From: Paratrimastix pyriformis
Taxonomy: Eukaryota; Preaxostyla; Paratrimastigidae
DNA length: 64,000 bases
Reading direction: 5' to 3'
Assembly: GCA_027972325.1 (NCBI GenBank)
Contig: JAPMOS010000055.1
Span: 62,001 to 126,000 of the forward strand
How positions within the stretch are numbered: position 1 is the first letter of the stretch; each line of letters begins with the position of its first letter. Shown here one piece after another: positions 49,960 through 59,897 of the stretch. Below the pieces are notes generated by a model. It was not told the DNA's origin. It was given only the letters and a program-made list of their open reading frames with translations, and did not search any database. Position numbers and translations under genes: made by a program.

Positions 49960-51063
49960 ATGGATTGGTCAAAATTACTAGGTCCAAAACAAACTAAAAA
50001 TACTGTTCTCAATCAATTACTATCTATTCCACAACGTGATTCTAAAAAGACTGCTTCTCGATTCTATCTTGTTGATCCTCATATTATTAACCAAGCTGAT
50101 CTCCTGTATCTGCCACATGATCATGATTTTAAATATCTCTTACTTGTTGTCGATATCGGAAGTCGTCAATGTGATGCTGAACCTCTGAAATCTAAAGATG
50201 CAACAGCTGTTCGTGATGCCTTTATTAAAATATATAAACGGAAAATACTTGATATCCCTCTCAAAATTGAAGTCGATGATGGTAGTGAATTCAAAGGTCC
50301 TTGTCTGAAATTCTTTAAAGATCATAAGGTTTTGGTTCGTGTCGGAAAGGTTAATCGACATCGTATGCAGGGTATCGTCGAAAGATATAATCAGATGATT
50401 GCTTATGCATTATTCAAACGAATGTCGGCACAGGAGTTATTAACAGGAAAAACATCTCGTGAATGGATCAAAGTATTGCCTTCATTAATAGAATTTATTA
50501 ATCAACGTGCTGAGAAACGTGTTCGTAAGTTAAGACAACTCTATCGTCCTGGAGAATTAAATGATCCCATTCAGCAACAACCAAATTTCGAATACATCTA
50601 TCCACTTGGTTCTTCTGTCCGTGTTGAACTGGATGAACCTATTGATATTGTCACTCGAAAACGGTTACCTGGTCGATTTCGTTCAACTGATATACGTTTT
50701 GATCCTCAAGTCAGAACAATCGTTGATATTGTAATTCGTCCTGATAGCCCTGTCTTATATCTGCTCAATGATCCAGAAAACAAGGCAGAATATGAAAACG
50801 TCGGATATTCACGTAATCAGTTACAACTTGTCAAGAATAATGAATCATATCATCATGGAAAAGATCTTCAAATCCCAAAAGAAAATGATCAATATATCAT
50901 CGACAAGATCATCTCCAAACATATTATCAAGAAAAATATTTATTACAAAGTCTCTTGGGTGGGTTACCCTGATGAAAAAGACTTCACTTTAGAACCTAAA
51001 GCTCAATTAATCAAGGATGTGCCTCAATTAATAGAACAGTTTGAAAAACAACATAAAAAATAA
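49960..51063 (+). CDS. rve-type integrase with C-terminal chromodomain (B)
   Basis: 367 residues. The catalytic core has Asp65 in VVDIGSRQCD, Asp106 or Asp107 in EVDDGSEF and Glu141 in GIVERYNQM, the D,D-35-E pattern of retroviral-type and Polinton integrases. The last ~55 residues form a chromodomain-like fold (YIIDKIISKHI, YYKVSWVGYP, FTLEPKAQL), which in other elements steers insertion to marked chromatin. It should insert B's linear DNA. No reverse transcriptase lies nearby, so this is not a retroelement. Confidence 0.88.
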   Translation: MDWSKLLGPKQTKNTVLNQLLSIPQRDSKKTASRFYLVDPHIINQADLLYLPHDHDFKYLLLVVDIGSRQCDAEPLKSKDATAVRDAFIKIYKRKILDIPLKIEVDDGSEFKGPCLKFFKDHKVLVRVGKVNRHRMQGIVERYNQMIAYALFKRMSAQELLTGKTSREWIKVLPSLIEFINQRAEKRVRKLRQLYRPGELNDPIQQQPNFEYIYPLGSSVRVELDEPIDIVTRKRLPGRFRSTDIRFDPQVRTIVDIVIRPDSPVLYLLNDPENKAEYENVGYSRNQLQLVKNNESYHHGKDLQIPKENDQYIIDKIISKHIIKKNIYYKVSWVGYPDEKDFTLEPKAQLIKDVPQLIEQFEKQHKK

Positions 51064-51065
51064 GA

Positions 51066-52853
51066 TCATTTACTGCTTCTTGTGATGTGATTTTTCTTAT
51101 TATTTAAGAGCTTCACCAGATGGGATTCATCATCCGATTCCTTCTTGCCTTCAATCTCTTCTGATCCTATGATATCTTTAAAATCTGGCTCTGGTTCAGG
51201 TTCAGGCTCTTTTACTTTCTTAATTTTTTTAGTTACTATCTTCTTGGGCTCTTCCTTCGGTTGTTCTTTCGGCTCATCAATGAATATTCCTGCATCAAGA
51301 TCATCATGGTTTTCTGTTTTCTTTTCTATTTTCTTCACTTTCACATTAATCGATTGTTGATTCATCAACCTGTTGTATGTCTCACATCCACTGAAATCAT
51401 CTGCCTCGCTAATAAACCGTTTCTTAATATAGAACTCAAAGATCTTCTCTGCTGATGCTGTCACTCTTACTTGATTACCTGTGCCACGATGAACAATATC
51501 CATATCACGAAGTTTTGTTGATGTATCACGTATTGATGGAATTGTAATCTTCTTTCCAAAATACCGACTTGTCTTATCTGAAGATTTGTTATTCAACCAC
51601 TCTGTAAGTCCATCACATACACTTTTTAATGATTCATCAATTCCAGCATCTTTGCTGAGATATCGCTCCTTGATGTATTGGTAAATATAAGCCAGATTGT
51701 CACAAACCATTTCTGTTCTTGTCTTAGTGGCTGGATACATACGAGAACCATATTGATTATAGGCTTGCATCTCTGGTGTTTTCATTTCCTGTTTACAGTA
51801 TGCATAGAAACATTTCTCGACTTCCTTTTCTCGGAGAATGTCTGTGAACCGATTGAAGAAGGTCATATTTCCATTTAATTCATCTGAGACATCGAGACAA
51901 ACCCATCGACGATCATCTTCTTTCAATTGGAACATATAATCATTCACAGCAATGATGAAATTGAGATAATTCGTTATATCAACTGGTGTCTGATTCTTCT
52001 TATGAAGTGAGATCTTATCATCTGTTGCAAATTTCTTGATTTGATCGTAAAACATCGAAAAGCCCTCAGGACTCTGATGTAATTCTTCTAAGATAATTAA
52101 TGTCTTGTTTTCAAATTCACCATTGAACTCTCCCGTCAGTGATGATGTCTTGCTCGACCGATAACATGTGTTTCCTATAATGCGATCTAAAAAGTCAAGA
52201 ATCACACCTTTACCTGACCCTTGTTTGGACTTTAAGAAGAGTAATGAACGGTTCTTATTACCATTCAGTAAATTGATGATCCATTTCCGTGTATATGCAT
52301 ATACAGGTTCATCACCTGAACACCAAATACGTTTAATGAATTCCCAGATTTCGGTCACCTTATTTTTGGTCTCTTCTGAGAATTCATCATACTGTGTATG
52401 CATGTTCACATATCTGAAGCCACAGAATGTATTGATATATCTGAATTTCACTGCTTCATCATCCTCTGATGATAATTCGAAAGTTAATGGCTGATTGGGA
52501 ATAAAAGCAATATGATTCAACACATTCATCTCTTCCATGAACCATTTGAATGGTTTGAATTTCTTTGCTTCTTTCCTGTTGTCTTCACATAGCACCATGA
52601 ATTCATCTGATGTTTTGATATAATTCTGTTTGATCTCTGATTGATCCTTTTCAACAACTTTCACTCCAGTTGCTGTTATATTGTAGAAATAGATCCCTTC
52701 TGTATCGTAACACTTCGCAAAGTAGGTCATAATGTAACGTTTCATTTCATCGACCTTGTGGTCATTGGCTAATTGGACGAGAGTGTTACGATCAAATGGC
52801 TTGATGGTGTTTCCAAATAGCATTTCATTTTCGATGTTGATTTGAGATTCCAT
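51066..52853 (-). CDS. SF3 helicase, primase-associated type (B)
   Basis: 595 residues. Walker A QGSGKG is at residues 211-216, Walker B LIILEE at 252-257, followed by an SF3 motif C-like LNFIIAVND and an Arg-containing DDRRWVCLDV. The N-terminal ~200 residues resemble the region preceding the helicase in D5/DUF5906-type proteins of PLVs and virophages. The C-terminal tail is Lys/Glu/Pro-rich (EPEPEPEPDF). It is likely the replicative helicase. No DNA polymerase gene is visible in B. Confidence 0.82.
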   Translation of the reverse strand: MESQINIENEMLFGNTIKPFDRNTLVQLANDHKVDEMKRYIMTYFAKCYDTEGIYFYNITATGVKVVEKDQSEIKQNYIKTSDEFMVLCEDNRKEAKKFKPFKWFMEEMNVLNHIAFIPNQPLTFELSSEDDEAVKFRYINTFCGFRYVNMHTQYDEFSEETKNKVTEIWEFIKRIWCSGDEPVYAYTRKWIINLLNGNKNRSLLFLKSKQGSGKGVILDFLDRIIGNTCYRSSKTSSLTGEFNGEFENKTLIILEELHQSPEGFSMFYDQIKKFATDDKISLHKKNQTPVDITNYLNFIIAVNDYMFQLKEDDRRWVCLDVSDELNGNMTFFNRFTDILREKEVEKCFYAYCKQEMKTPEMQAYNQYGSRMYPATKTRTEMVCDNLAYIYQYIKERYLSKDAGIDESLKSVCDGLTEWLNNKSSDKTSRYFGKKITIPSIRDTSTKLRDMDIVHRGTGNQVRVTASAEKIFEFYIKKRFISEADDFSGCETYNRLMNQQSINVKVKKIEKKTENHDDLDAGIFIDEPKEQPKEEPKKIVTKKIKKVKEPEPEPEPDFKDIIGSEEIEGKKESDDESHLVKLLNNKKNHITRSSK

Positions 52854-52955
52854 TCTATTAATATATATACTATAATATTTTTCTTTATATTGTTTTTTTA
52901 CTATATTTATTTATTCACGCCTGTAATTATTTTCGCATTCATTTATATAGAAAAC

Positions 52956-53795
52956 ATGTCTAAATCCATAAAGATAATTACTGAAGATCCTGTTAATGTT
53001 CCTGATCCTCCGAAAATGCTTCAAGAAATTCATTTAGATGCTCCATCGCCAATACTTACTCATGTTAAAAATTACATTTGCCGATAAATACGAAGAGTAT
53101 ATCAATGCTGATCTCGCCAATACTTATCCCATCTTTAATCAGCCTGTCATTCTCCGGTCTTCTCGACATTATATCAAATACATCTCTCCTATTCTTCGAG
53201 GTGAAGAACTTACTTTCACTGATGATTGCGACACTATGCAGGAAATGGGAGCTCTTCTCAACGAAATTCATTATTATGGTATTGAACTAACCTCTTATCA
53301 AATTCAACAATTGGCCGACTCTTCTGGCTTATCCAAATTAATTAATCAAGTCAAGATATATATTGGCTCTCACGATGCCAAATGTTTCAATCGATCTTAT
53401 GTCTCCCGTCTCAAACAATTTGAATCAGTATGGAACATTTACATCGGTGTCCTCTCTGAGAAGTATAAAGATGATAACTTCAAAAATATCATTTACTGTC
53501 ATCATGGACACCATCCGTAATAGCAACTTCTTGAGCTTAATCAATATGAATGTTATCTATCACAATATCATCTTTGAATTCTTAACATATCTTAAAGAAG
53601 TGGTTATCGACCACAAGGAATCTTCCCTCTCTGATATATCACTTAACCTTTCAATGTCTTTGCTTGATAATGGTCTCCTGTGGTGTTGCAACAACTGTCA
53701 CTAATCTCATTCAGAACTCGGCGAAACTTGACAAATCTACTCTCTTACAACAATTAGGATCAATCACCGAAGTTTCTAAATTACTCACTCAGAAA
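52956..53795 (+). pseudogene. B member of the A/B-shared uncharacterised family, broken
   Basis: Starts MSKSIKIITEDP after TTTATATAGAAAAC. The coding remains align by eye with the A1 protein of 10,144-11,079 over YYGIELTSYQIQQL, IGSHDAKCFNRSY and the final LGSITEVSKLLTQK. Broken, with about two breaks. Shared retention in two otherwise different elements argues for a core function. Confidence 0.75.
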
Positions 53796-53837
53796 TAATA
53801 TCCCTATGAATTAATTTCTTAAGTTATTAATATAAGA

Positions 53838-54425
53838 ATGCCAATAATTTCTATGCGTAATGGAGCTCAAGCGGAAGTAATCATAATGCAAGGAACTTAC
53901 AAAGACACACCACAAAATCGTAAGTTACATCGTGTCGGTCAACATTATGATAAGAAGGTATTTAAGATCATTAAAGGACCCACTCCTACGGGGAGATCAT
54001 ATCGAAAGAAACGCGGTAAAGGTCTCTCTGATTATGATCTATCTGATGTCATTCTCAATTCACAACCCATGACTCGTATCGATGATGAAGGTAATAGCTA
54101 TGTTCAATTAGTCAGACAAGACGGGTCAGTTGATGAAATCCCCGAAGATCGATATAATCGGTTCATCAAATCAAAAGTTGACGACGCAATAAAACCTAAG
54201 AAAAGAACGTATTATAAGCGTCCAATTAAAGATACCATGATGCAAGATGGTGATGGTGTGGGTGCCGAAATTGTTGGGGCACTTGGTGAACTCCCGAATA
54301 CTCTGAAAAAAGTTCTGAAAGATCTCCAACCTGATCGTCCTCATATTGGTTTAACTAAAGGGTGGCGAAATCCGTTGACTGGCCAGTATATGGTCGGTAA
54401 TAAAGTCGAGAATAACCATTACTAA
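53838..54425 (+). CDS. Unknown basic protein (B)
   Basis: 195 residues. It has a basic N-terminal half (PTGRSYRKKRGKG), an acidic patch (DEGNSYVQLVRQDGSVDEIPED), a Gly-rich hydrophobic stretch (GDGVGAEIVGALGEL) and a C-terminal NPLTGQYMVGNK. It recalls precursor virion proteins with basic stretches, but no family is recognised. Preceded by ATTAATATAAGA before the ATG. Confidence 0.55.
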   Translation: MPIISMRNGAQAEVIIMQGTYKDTPQNRKLHRVGQHYDKKVFKIIKGPTPTGRSYRKKRGKGLSDYDLSDVILNSQPMTRIDDEGNSYVQLVRQDGSVDEIPEDRYNRFIKSKVDDAIKPKKRTYYKRPIKDTMMQDGDGVGAEIVGALGELPNTLKKVLKDLQPDRPHIGLTKGWRNPLTGQYMVGNKVENNHY

Positions 54426-54470
54426 AGAATGATAAATAATTTATGGCTAATGATAAATTATTTGTCTGTC

Positions 54471-54989
54471 TTAATTTTGTTGTTCGTTAATCATGATATC
54501 CAATTGTTCTTTCAATGCTTGTTGATGGAATTTCGTTCTGATATGACCTGTTTTACCACCATGTTGATATTGTCGATGACATACCTCACATGTATCAATA
54601 TGAGCTTGCCTTTTTAATTGTTTCTCACGAAGGGCTGAATTTTTTTGATAGGCAAGTTTACAATACTTTGTATGTCCTATTCGTATCTTTGCTCCAGCTA
54701 TATTATCGTTCAGTGGAGGGTTTTGTTCGAGTTGATAATCACCTTCCAATTTGAACAAGTCTCTTCGTGTGACGGGTTCTTCTGGGTGAAATATTACATC
54801 AATCTTCATCCGATCCCATCCAACTCTTCTCACATATTGATAGAACTTACTATCAGCCTTCACTGATGTGTATTTATGTAACGAAAATCGTTTCTCCAAT
54901 GTTTGGATTGTAGATCCTATGTAATATTGAGTTGGATCTTCAATATCATAGATCTTATAGATGATTCCTGTAGTATATGTTGCTTCCAT
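54471..54989 (-). CDS. GIY-YIG endonuclease with C2H2 finger (B)
   Basis: 172 residues from the ATG at 54,989, chosen because GIIY follows directly and a TATA-rich B promoter precedes it. The GIY-YIG core is visible: TGIIYKIYD at residues 7-15, YYIGST at 22-27, then an Arg and a Glu-containing LEGDYQLEQ. A matrin-type C2H2 finger (CEVCHRQYQHGGKTGHIRTKFH) is fused at the C-terminus. Such nucleases occur as homing or repair enzymes in PLVs and giant viruses. Confidence 0.8.
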   Translation of the reverse strand: MEATYTTGIIYKIYDIEDPTQYYIGSTIQTLEKRFSLHKYTSVKADSKFYQYVRRVGWDRMKIDVIFHPEEPVTRRDLFKLEGDYQLEQNPPLNDNIAGAKIRIGHTKYCKLAYQKNSALREKQLKRQAHIDTCEVCHRQYQHGGKTGHIRTKFHQQALKEQLDIMINEQQN

Positions 54990-55012
54990 GTTTATAGTAT
55001 ATAATAATATAG

Positions 55013-55036
55013 GGGCCAGGCAACATTCCGTATAGA
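55013..55036 (+). repeat. Left terminal inverted repeat of Harbinger
   Basis: 24 bp, exact inverse of 57,254-57,277. It begins GGGCCAGGC and ends CGTATAGA. Confidence 0.92.
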
Positions 55037-55223
55037 AACTGTATACATTTTGGGGAATGAATGTACTCGATGCATGCGATCGTGTGGCATAGTCACCTTC
55101 GTTTCTACAACTTTTATGTATGGGCCGGTCGGGGCGGTTCCTATTGCACATAAACATAGATATGTACAGATCGGTGTATATATATTATGTACAGTGTATA
55201 TTTTGTATATTCGCATACATTTC

Positions 55224-56135
55224 TTACAACAAGAGAGGGTTGATGTCGATGCGAAGGGGCTCATGACGCAGTTTGATGGCCGTCGTCTGGGCAAGGGCGT
55301 GAGCGGTGAACATGTGCAGCTCTTCGTCATGGCGCCATGTCTCCATCAGACAAGAAAAGTCGCACAAACGCCCGAAAAATTGCTCCACAATGGCACGCAC
55401 AGAGTGGTGGTGGCGATTAAAAAGGAGCCTGCGCTCTCCGACGATCTGGTTGCGCCGGTATGGGGTGACAGCACAGGGCTCGCCAATGTATGCAGAGTCG
55501 GCAAGCACTCTTTCGCCGGGCAGCAGCTGGTCAGCAAGCCCAAAGTGACGGAAAACGGTCAAATCGTGGGCCGATCCAATCAGTGGCCCTTTCCACCAGC
55601 ACAGCTGCCCCGTTGTGGTGGTCACAGCTGCCTCATATTTGAGGCACTCACACCTCCGATGAGTATTAAAGTATCTTGCATGAATCTCGTGATCGGCATG
55701 CGTGGGCAGGGGGAAATACGTGGCATCGAGGCACAAAACGCAAGGTGCGAACAGTCCCTGTGGCGCAGGTTCATGAAAACGCGCATCCAGTGAGATCTCA
55801 TTCATATTGGTTGCCAAATATTCACTCATTCTCCATATAAATTTTCGGTTGGCCTCGCGACCAACTCCTTCGTGAACACCCTCCACAAGATGCGTGTTAT
55901 ACTGGTTTGTCCACTCATAGAAACGGAGCAATTTATTTGGGTTGTTCTATGTTCGGGTTTTTCAAGATGAATATGTGGAAATGTCACTGACGAGTTGGCT
56001 TGCACGACTGCCATATTTCTCCCAAATTTCGTGTAAAACAAGCGAACTGCATCCATAAAATCCTCGACACTGTTGTTCTGTGACGGGAAAGCGTGAATAT
56101 TCATCCCGAATTCGGTTTACCCAGGTCAGAGTCAT
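55224..56135 (-). CDS. Harbinger-type DDE transposase, two exons
   Basis: Exon 1 spans 56,135-55,992 (start MTLTWVNRIRDEY), a 45-nt intron 55,991-55,947 (donor GTCAGT, acceptor ACATAG), and exon 2 55,946-55,224. Together they give about 288 residues. DDE_Tnp_4 features are LCLDATYFP (first Asp), GSAHDLTVFR and VLADSAYIGE (second Asp region), and HSVRAIVEQFFGRL (Glu). The intron restores the frame exactly, but splicing is inferred. The protein would cut and insert the transposon together with the product of 56,205-57,046. Confidence 0.8.
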
Positions 56136-56204
56136 TTTCCGGCGAATTGCGAACCTCCCCTGGGGTTACTCATACTCGTCCGGCAAACCATTCGCCAAGA
56201 GTTC

Positions 56205-57046
56205 ATGCCGAAACGCAACAAAAGAAGGTTGGTTGTGGTGGATGACGACAACGAAGAAGACCTTGCAAAATCCACCGACGCTTCGGATACCACAGAAGAA
56301 GAGCACTCGGACGCCGACGGAGAGAAGGAAGAGAAAACAAAGAAGGAGGCCAGTGCGAAGAAGAAATCTTCTTCACGCTCACGGTGGACAAAAGAGGACA
56401 TCCAGAAGAAGCAAGAAGCCGAACAACTTCACCACGGAGAGCCTCTCAGCAGAATTGTCGCAGTCATTGCCGAGAAGACAGGCAAAACCCCCACACAAGT
56501 CCGGACCAGATTGAAGTCTGCGTACATGAGTCACTCCTTCCATCGTACTTTTTCGCCATGTAGCTATGAGAAAATGAAGAACGAGGTGACCGACAAACAC
56601 GAGGACAAAGCGACAAAACTGCTCCCAGAAAGCTCGGCAGAGTTTGAAAGACAGTTTGCCCGGCTGAACAGCACACCTCATCCAGTGTCATCCACAGTCC
56701 CTTCAAAAATTGCTTTCCATTCTTGGAAGATTGAACAGGACGGAATACATCTCTACATTCCAGCTTCAATCAAAACATCAATTGTCCGAGGTCAGTAGCG
56801 CTCTTTTTTCTTACGCTCACAATCACCCGAGGCAATAAAGGCCTGCAGTGGGTGCTACATGTCCCTCCCATCGAGGGTCCCAACGCACCCCCACCCTGGG
56901 TTGTCGACACCATTCAGGGTGATCTGGCCGTCCCTCCAGATGTCGATCTGACAAGTGCAACCCCGGGTTCACCCCACCCCGGCTACAAAGTACTCCACTT
57001 CACCCGGATCACGGCAGAAGGAGCTGCGCGGGTCCTTCTGGAATAA
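56205..57046 (+). CDS. Harbinger second protein, Myb/SANT-like, two exons
   Basis: Exon 1 spans 56,205-56,790, a 50-nt intron 56,791-56,840 (donor GTCAGT, acceptor ATAAAG), and exon 2 56,841-57,046, giving about 263 residues. An acidic N-terminus leads to a basic stretch and a Trp-containing helical domain (SRWTKEDIQKKQEAEQLHHG, then VIAEKTGKTPTQVRTRLKS) like the Myb/SANT-type DNA-binding partner of Harbinger transposases. The C-terminal part has repeated HSWKIEQDGIHLYIPAS-style strands. Without splicing the frame would end at 56,798. Divergent from the transposase. Confidence 0.65.
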
Positions 57047-57253
57047 GTGCCTGGTTCTCCTTTTGATGTTGAAAAAATATATTCCGTTTTCTACATTATA
57101 TACATGCATATACCTGTACATACATATAGATACACATTCTGCAGCATTATACATGAAGGACTCCTGGGTGAAGGAGCGATGAGGATGGGGGGCTTGTCTG
57201 GTGAATGTGGTGCGTCGGCACAAGGTGTGCATTTTTCGAGAGTCTTGTGGTTA

Positions 57254-57277
57254 TCTATACGGAATGTTGCCTGGCCC
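57254..57277 (-). repeat. Right terminal inverted repeat of Harbinger
   Basis: 24 bp, exact inverse of 55,013-55,036. Followed by ATAG, matching the bases before the left end. Confidence 0.92.
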
Positions 57278-57291
57278 ATAGTTTTATTTCT

Positions 57292-57978
57292 TTAAATAGA
57301 TTTCTCCATTAATTTATTAAATAATTCTTGTTGTTCACGATTTTTTTCTTTGGATTTCATCTGAGGAAAATATAAAAGGAACTCATCCAACTTTAGATGC
57401 TTTAGTATGTTATGTATTAGAAAGTTATAATTCAGGAAGTTTTTGCGTGTCTGCTTCTTACATTGATTATATCTCGATTGGATCTTATTAAACATCTGTC
57501 GTATTTCTTGGATCTGATCTGCCGTAAATTCAGGCAGCTTTCGACTTGACACTCGTGAAAGAATATAGAATATGTTCTCATTATAGACTGTCAGATTCAA
57601 TTGTTTCAATATCTTCCTCATCACTTTGTATGTGATATCCGATGATGCCATCTTCCGAACTTCGATCTCTTTCTGGATTTCTTGAATCACATCATCTGGA
57701 ACATCACGTTCCGTCTTTCCTTGATAACTATTCAATATCTCATCCAAATGATGCATCCTCTTATACATCACTCGCGACTTATACATTGTTCCATCACATG
57801 ACGATACCGATGATTCGAATTCAATTGGCTCAGCAAGACCACATGATGGACACACATTATATCCATCCGATACTATCTTCTCTGTCCCACATTCACAGAG
57901 ATTGTTCGGATCTTTGGGCTTATGAAAGAGGTGCTTCAATGGAACAATCTTTTCGGGTGTTGGTTTATTCTGCATCAT
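57292..57978 (-). CDS. VLTF3-like late transcription factor (B)
   Basis: 228 residues from the double Met at 57,978. The frame is open somewhat upstream without an ATG, so the N-terminus is uncertain and the gene may be incomplete. A zinc ribbon lies at residues 28-46 (CECG...CPSCG). It is followed by YKRMHHLDEILNSYQGK, a VIQEIQKEI helix, ITYKVMRKILKQLNLTVYNENIFYIL and the KNFLNYNFLIHNIL block, the order seen in poxvirus A2/VLTF3 homologues of giant viruses and PLVs. It probably drives B's own late promoters (the TATATAGA boxes). Confidence 0.75.
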   Translation of the reverse strand: MMQNKPTPEKIVPLKHLFHKPKDPNNLCECGTEKIVSDGYNVCPSCGLAEPIEFESSVSSCDGTMYKSRVMYKRMHHLDEILNSYQGKTERDVPDDVIQEIQKEIEVRKMASSDITYKVMRKILKQLNLTVYNENIFYILSRVSSRKLPEFTADQIQEIRQMFNKIQSRYNQCKKQTRKNFLNYNFLIHNILKHLKLDEFLLYFPQMKSKEKNREQQELFNKLMEKSI

Positions 57979-58182
57979 CTTGTCTAACTCATCAAATAGA
58001 GCATCATCTGACAGTTCAGAAGATGACGATACTTCCGGGCTAATAGCCTCATTCAGTTTTTTCCAAAATATCTATGATACTTTGTTTTCTTAACCATAAA
58101 TGTTGTCATAATATACATAGATATATGGAATTTATTTTTATATAAATTAATTTAAAGAATTATATGTTATAATACTATATAT

Positions 58183-58410
58183 ATGTATTATAAACCAACT
58201 ATTACTGTCAGTGGTGAATGTGAAAATCTTCATAAAAATATGTCGGTATTTGACATCTTACAACAATGCCATGCCAAGTTATCAATTAATAATCATGATG
58301 TGACTCTAGATATGGGACTTATGAAACTGATGTCTCAACTAATTCAGGACAAAAATAAACAACAAATTCGTGAAAACAACAAGAAGAGGCCAATCGGATT
58401 AATAGGTTAG
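58183..58410 (+). CDS. Small unknown protein (B)
   Basis: 75 residues, MYYKPTITVSGEC..., with a helical C-terminal half (MGLMKLMSQLIQDKNKQQ). No domain recognised. Preceded by TACTATATAT before the ATG. Coding-like sequence follows it for a short distance, so the gene may be broken. Confidence 0.4.
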   Translation: MYYKPTITVSGECENLHKNMSVFDILQQCHAKLSINNHDVTLDMGLMKLMSQLIQDKNKQQIRENNKKRPIGLIG

Positions 58411-58549
58411 AAGAATTACTAGGAATGAATAAAAAATCAACAAACGAAAATCAAATCGACGATAATTATAACTACGTATAAATATATTGGTTTTTCTTTA
58501 TTTGTAAACTATTTAAAGAAAAACATGTTACTATATTATAGATAGAAGA

Positions 58550-59320
58550 ATGAACAAAGATTTAGAAGCAATGTGCGATCATTTTGATGATTTGATTAAT
58601 GTCGCCACACATTTTGATATTGTCCTCATGAATCTACAAATTGATGACAACTTTTTGAGAAGACACAAATCATAGATATATGCGAGGATCAATTTGATAG
58701 ACTCAATTCTATCGTGGATGAAATTCGTGATATGAATTGTAATAACAAAGATCATTTAGATTTCATATCCAATAAATATGGAAAGTTACGACTAGACGCT
58801 CTTACTACATTATTCAATTCAATAAAATCATATTTCCTTCATCTCAATCGGACCACTATAGAAGACTATTATATGGGTAATCATACAGATGCAGGTGATA
58901 TATACTTGTTTGGCTTCATAGGAAGTAATCAATATACATTATTAGAATGTGAAAAGCTATACGAACAATCAAAAAAATATAAGGGAGAAGGTAACTCGGA
59001 ATTAAAACTCGTTCCTTTCGATTTTAATGATCCATTCAAAAGTGCAAATCGCGAAAAATATTAAAACAGTGGTGAAAACACTCAACAAAATAACTTTGCC
59101 TCATAAAGATGACTCTTCATCTGATGATGATAAAGGAACTATTTATGGTGATGCTATTAAATCATTCAATAAAGGTGTTCAAAAGATGATAAAACGGAAA
59201 AACACGATGACATCGGGGGGATCTGCGATCCTTCGCAGCATCCTCACGGTGCTGGCGAGCAAAGCTCTAAGCGCCGCGAGAATGACACTTCTTCTGATGA
59301 AGATACCGATAGTTAATTAA
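58550..59320 (+). pseudogene. Unknown gene region of B, broken
   Basis: Coding remains starting MNKDLEAMCDHFDDL after ATTATAGATAGAAGA. They include a helical stretch with FISNKYGKLRLDALTTLF, then FGFIGSNQYTLLECEKLYEQ, and a Ser/Asp-rich part (DDSSSDDDKG). The downstream end contains copy 2 of the GC-rich repeat, which here reads as GGSAILRSILTVLASK. No family recognised. One gene with a few breaks, or two overlapping remnants. Confidence 0.45.
59212..59286 (+). repeat. GC-rich ~74-bp dispersed repeat, copy 2
   Basis: Direct copy of 47,848-47,920, differing at several positions and with a slightly different length of the G run. It also shows the CTGCGA...TCGCAG hairpin. Confidence 0.85.
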
Positions 59321-59392
59321 TATAATATACTTTTTCTTTAATTTTAAAGTTATTTAAAGAAAAATGTATAGTATCTGTATAAGAGCAATAGT

Positions 59393-59851
59393 ATGAGATA
59401 TATCAACAAGAATGATTCCAACCAAATCATATATTTAGCTTGTCATTCCGACGGTATCATTAGATTTTTACATAGAAAATCAAGTCGAGAATTCTTAATA
59501 GAGTGTGCTAATGTGTTTAATTTACTGATTTCTGTATATAGTAATATACAAGCGGAACTTAATAGTATGAGACAGGGATTTAATTCTCCTGAAGATCTAA
59601 ATAAGTTTAAATCCATATCAGATTTATATACGTCATATGTAGATGCTCTAGAAAAGATGCATAAATATATTGTAGATTATTACAATGAACTATTTGTAAT
59701 CGTCGAAGAGGATAAGATCAAATTTAACCCAGATAATAAAAGTTTGGAAATCTCCGAAGAATACAATCGATATCACAATGAATATGATAAATTAAATCAT
59801 TTTTATGACTTTGCGAAACGTGGTTTATATATAAACCCATATAATGATTGA
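59393..59851 (+). CDS. Unknown helical protein (B)
   Basis: 152 residues. An N-terminal strand-like part (NQIIYLACHSDGIIRFLH) and long helices (FLIECANVFNLLISVYSNIQ, ALEKMHKYIVDYYNELF) are visible. No family recognised. The promoter context is weak compared with other B genes. Confidence 0.5.
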   Translation: MRYINKNDSNQIIYLACHSDGIIRFLHRKSSREFLIECANVFNLLISVYSNIQAELNSMRQGFNSPEDLNKFKSISDLYTSYVDALEKMHKYIVDYYNELFVIVEEDKIKFNPDNKSLEISEEYNRYHNEYDKLNHFYDFAKRGLYINPYND

Positions 59852-59897
59852 TAAGTAATCAATAGTATTAGGTATTTAATATTATTGATCATTTCTT

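Larger units (their letters stand above)
55013..57277. mobile_element. PIF/Harbinger-type DNA transposon inserted in B
   Basis: 2,265 bp with 24-bp terminal inverted repeats starting GGGCCAGGCAACATTCCG (55,013-55,036; 57,254-57,277). It is flanked by ATAG on both sides, which is either a 4-bp duplication or a 3-bp ATA with one extra G. It carries a DDE transposase on the minus strand and a divergent second gene on the plus strand, the usual two-gene Harbinger layout. Both genes can be read through with one short intron each, so it looks intact and recent. It lies between the GIY-YIG and VLTF3 genes and breaks neither. Confidence 0.88.

Noticed and set aside
23706-51063. LTR retrotransposon or retrovirus origin of the two rve integrases
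   Set aside because: No reverse transcriptase, gag-like protein or LTRs; capsid, ATPase and long inverted repeats identify B as Polinton-like, and C has a PolB and helicase.
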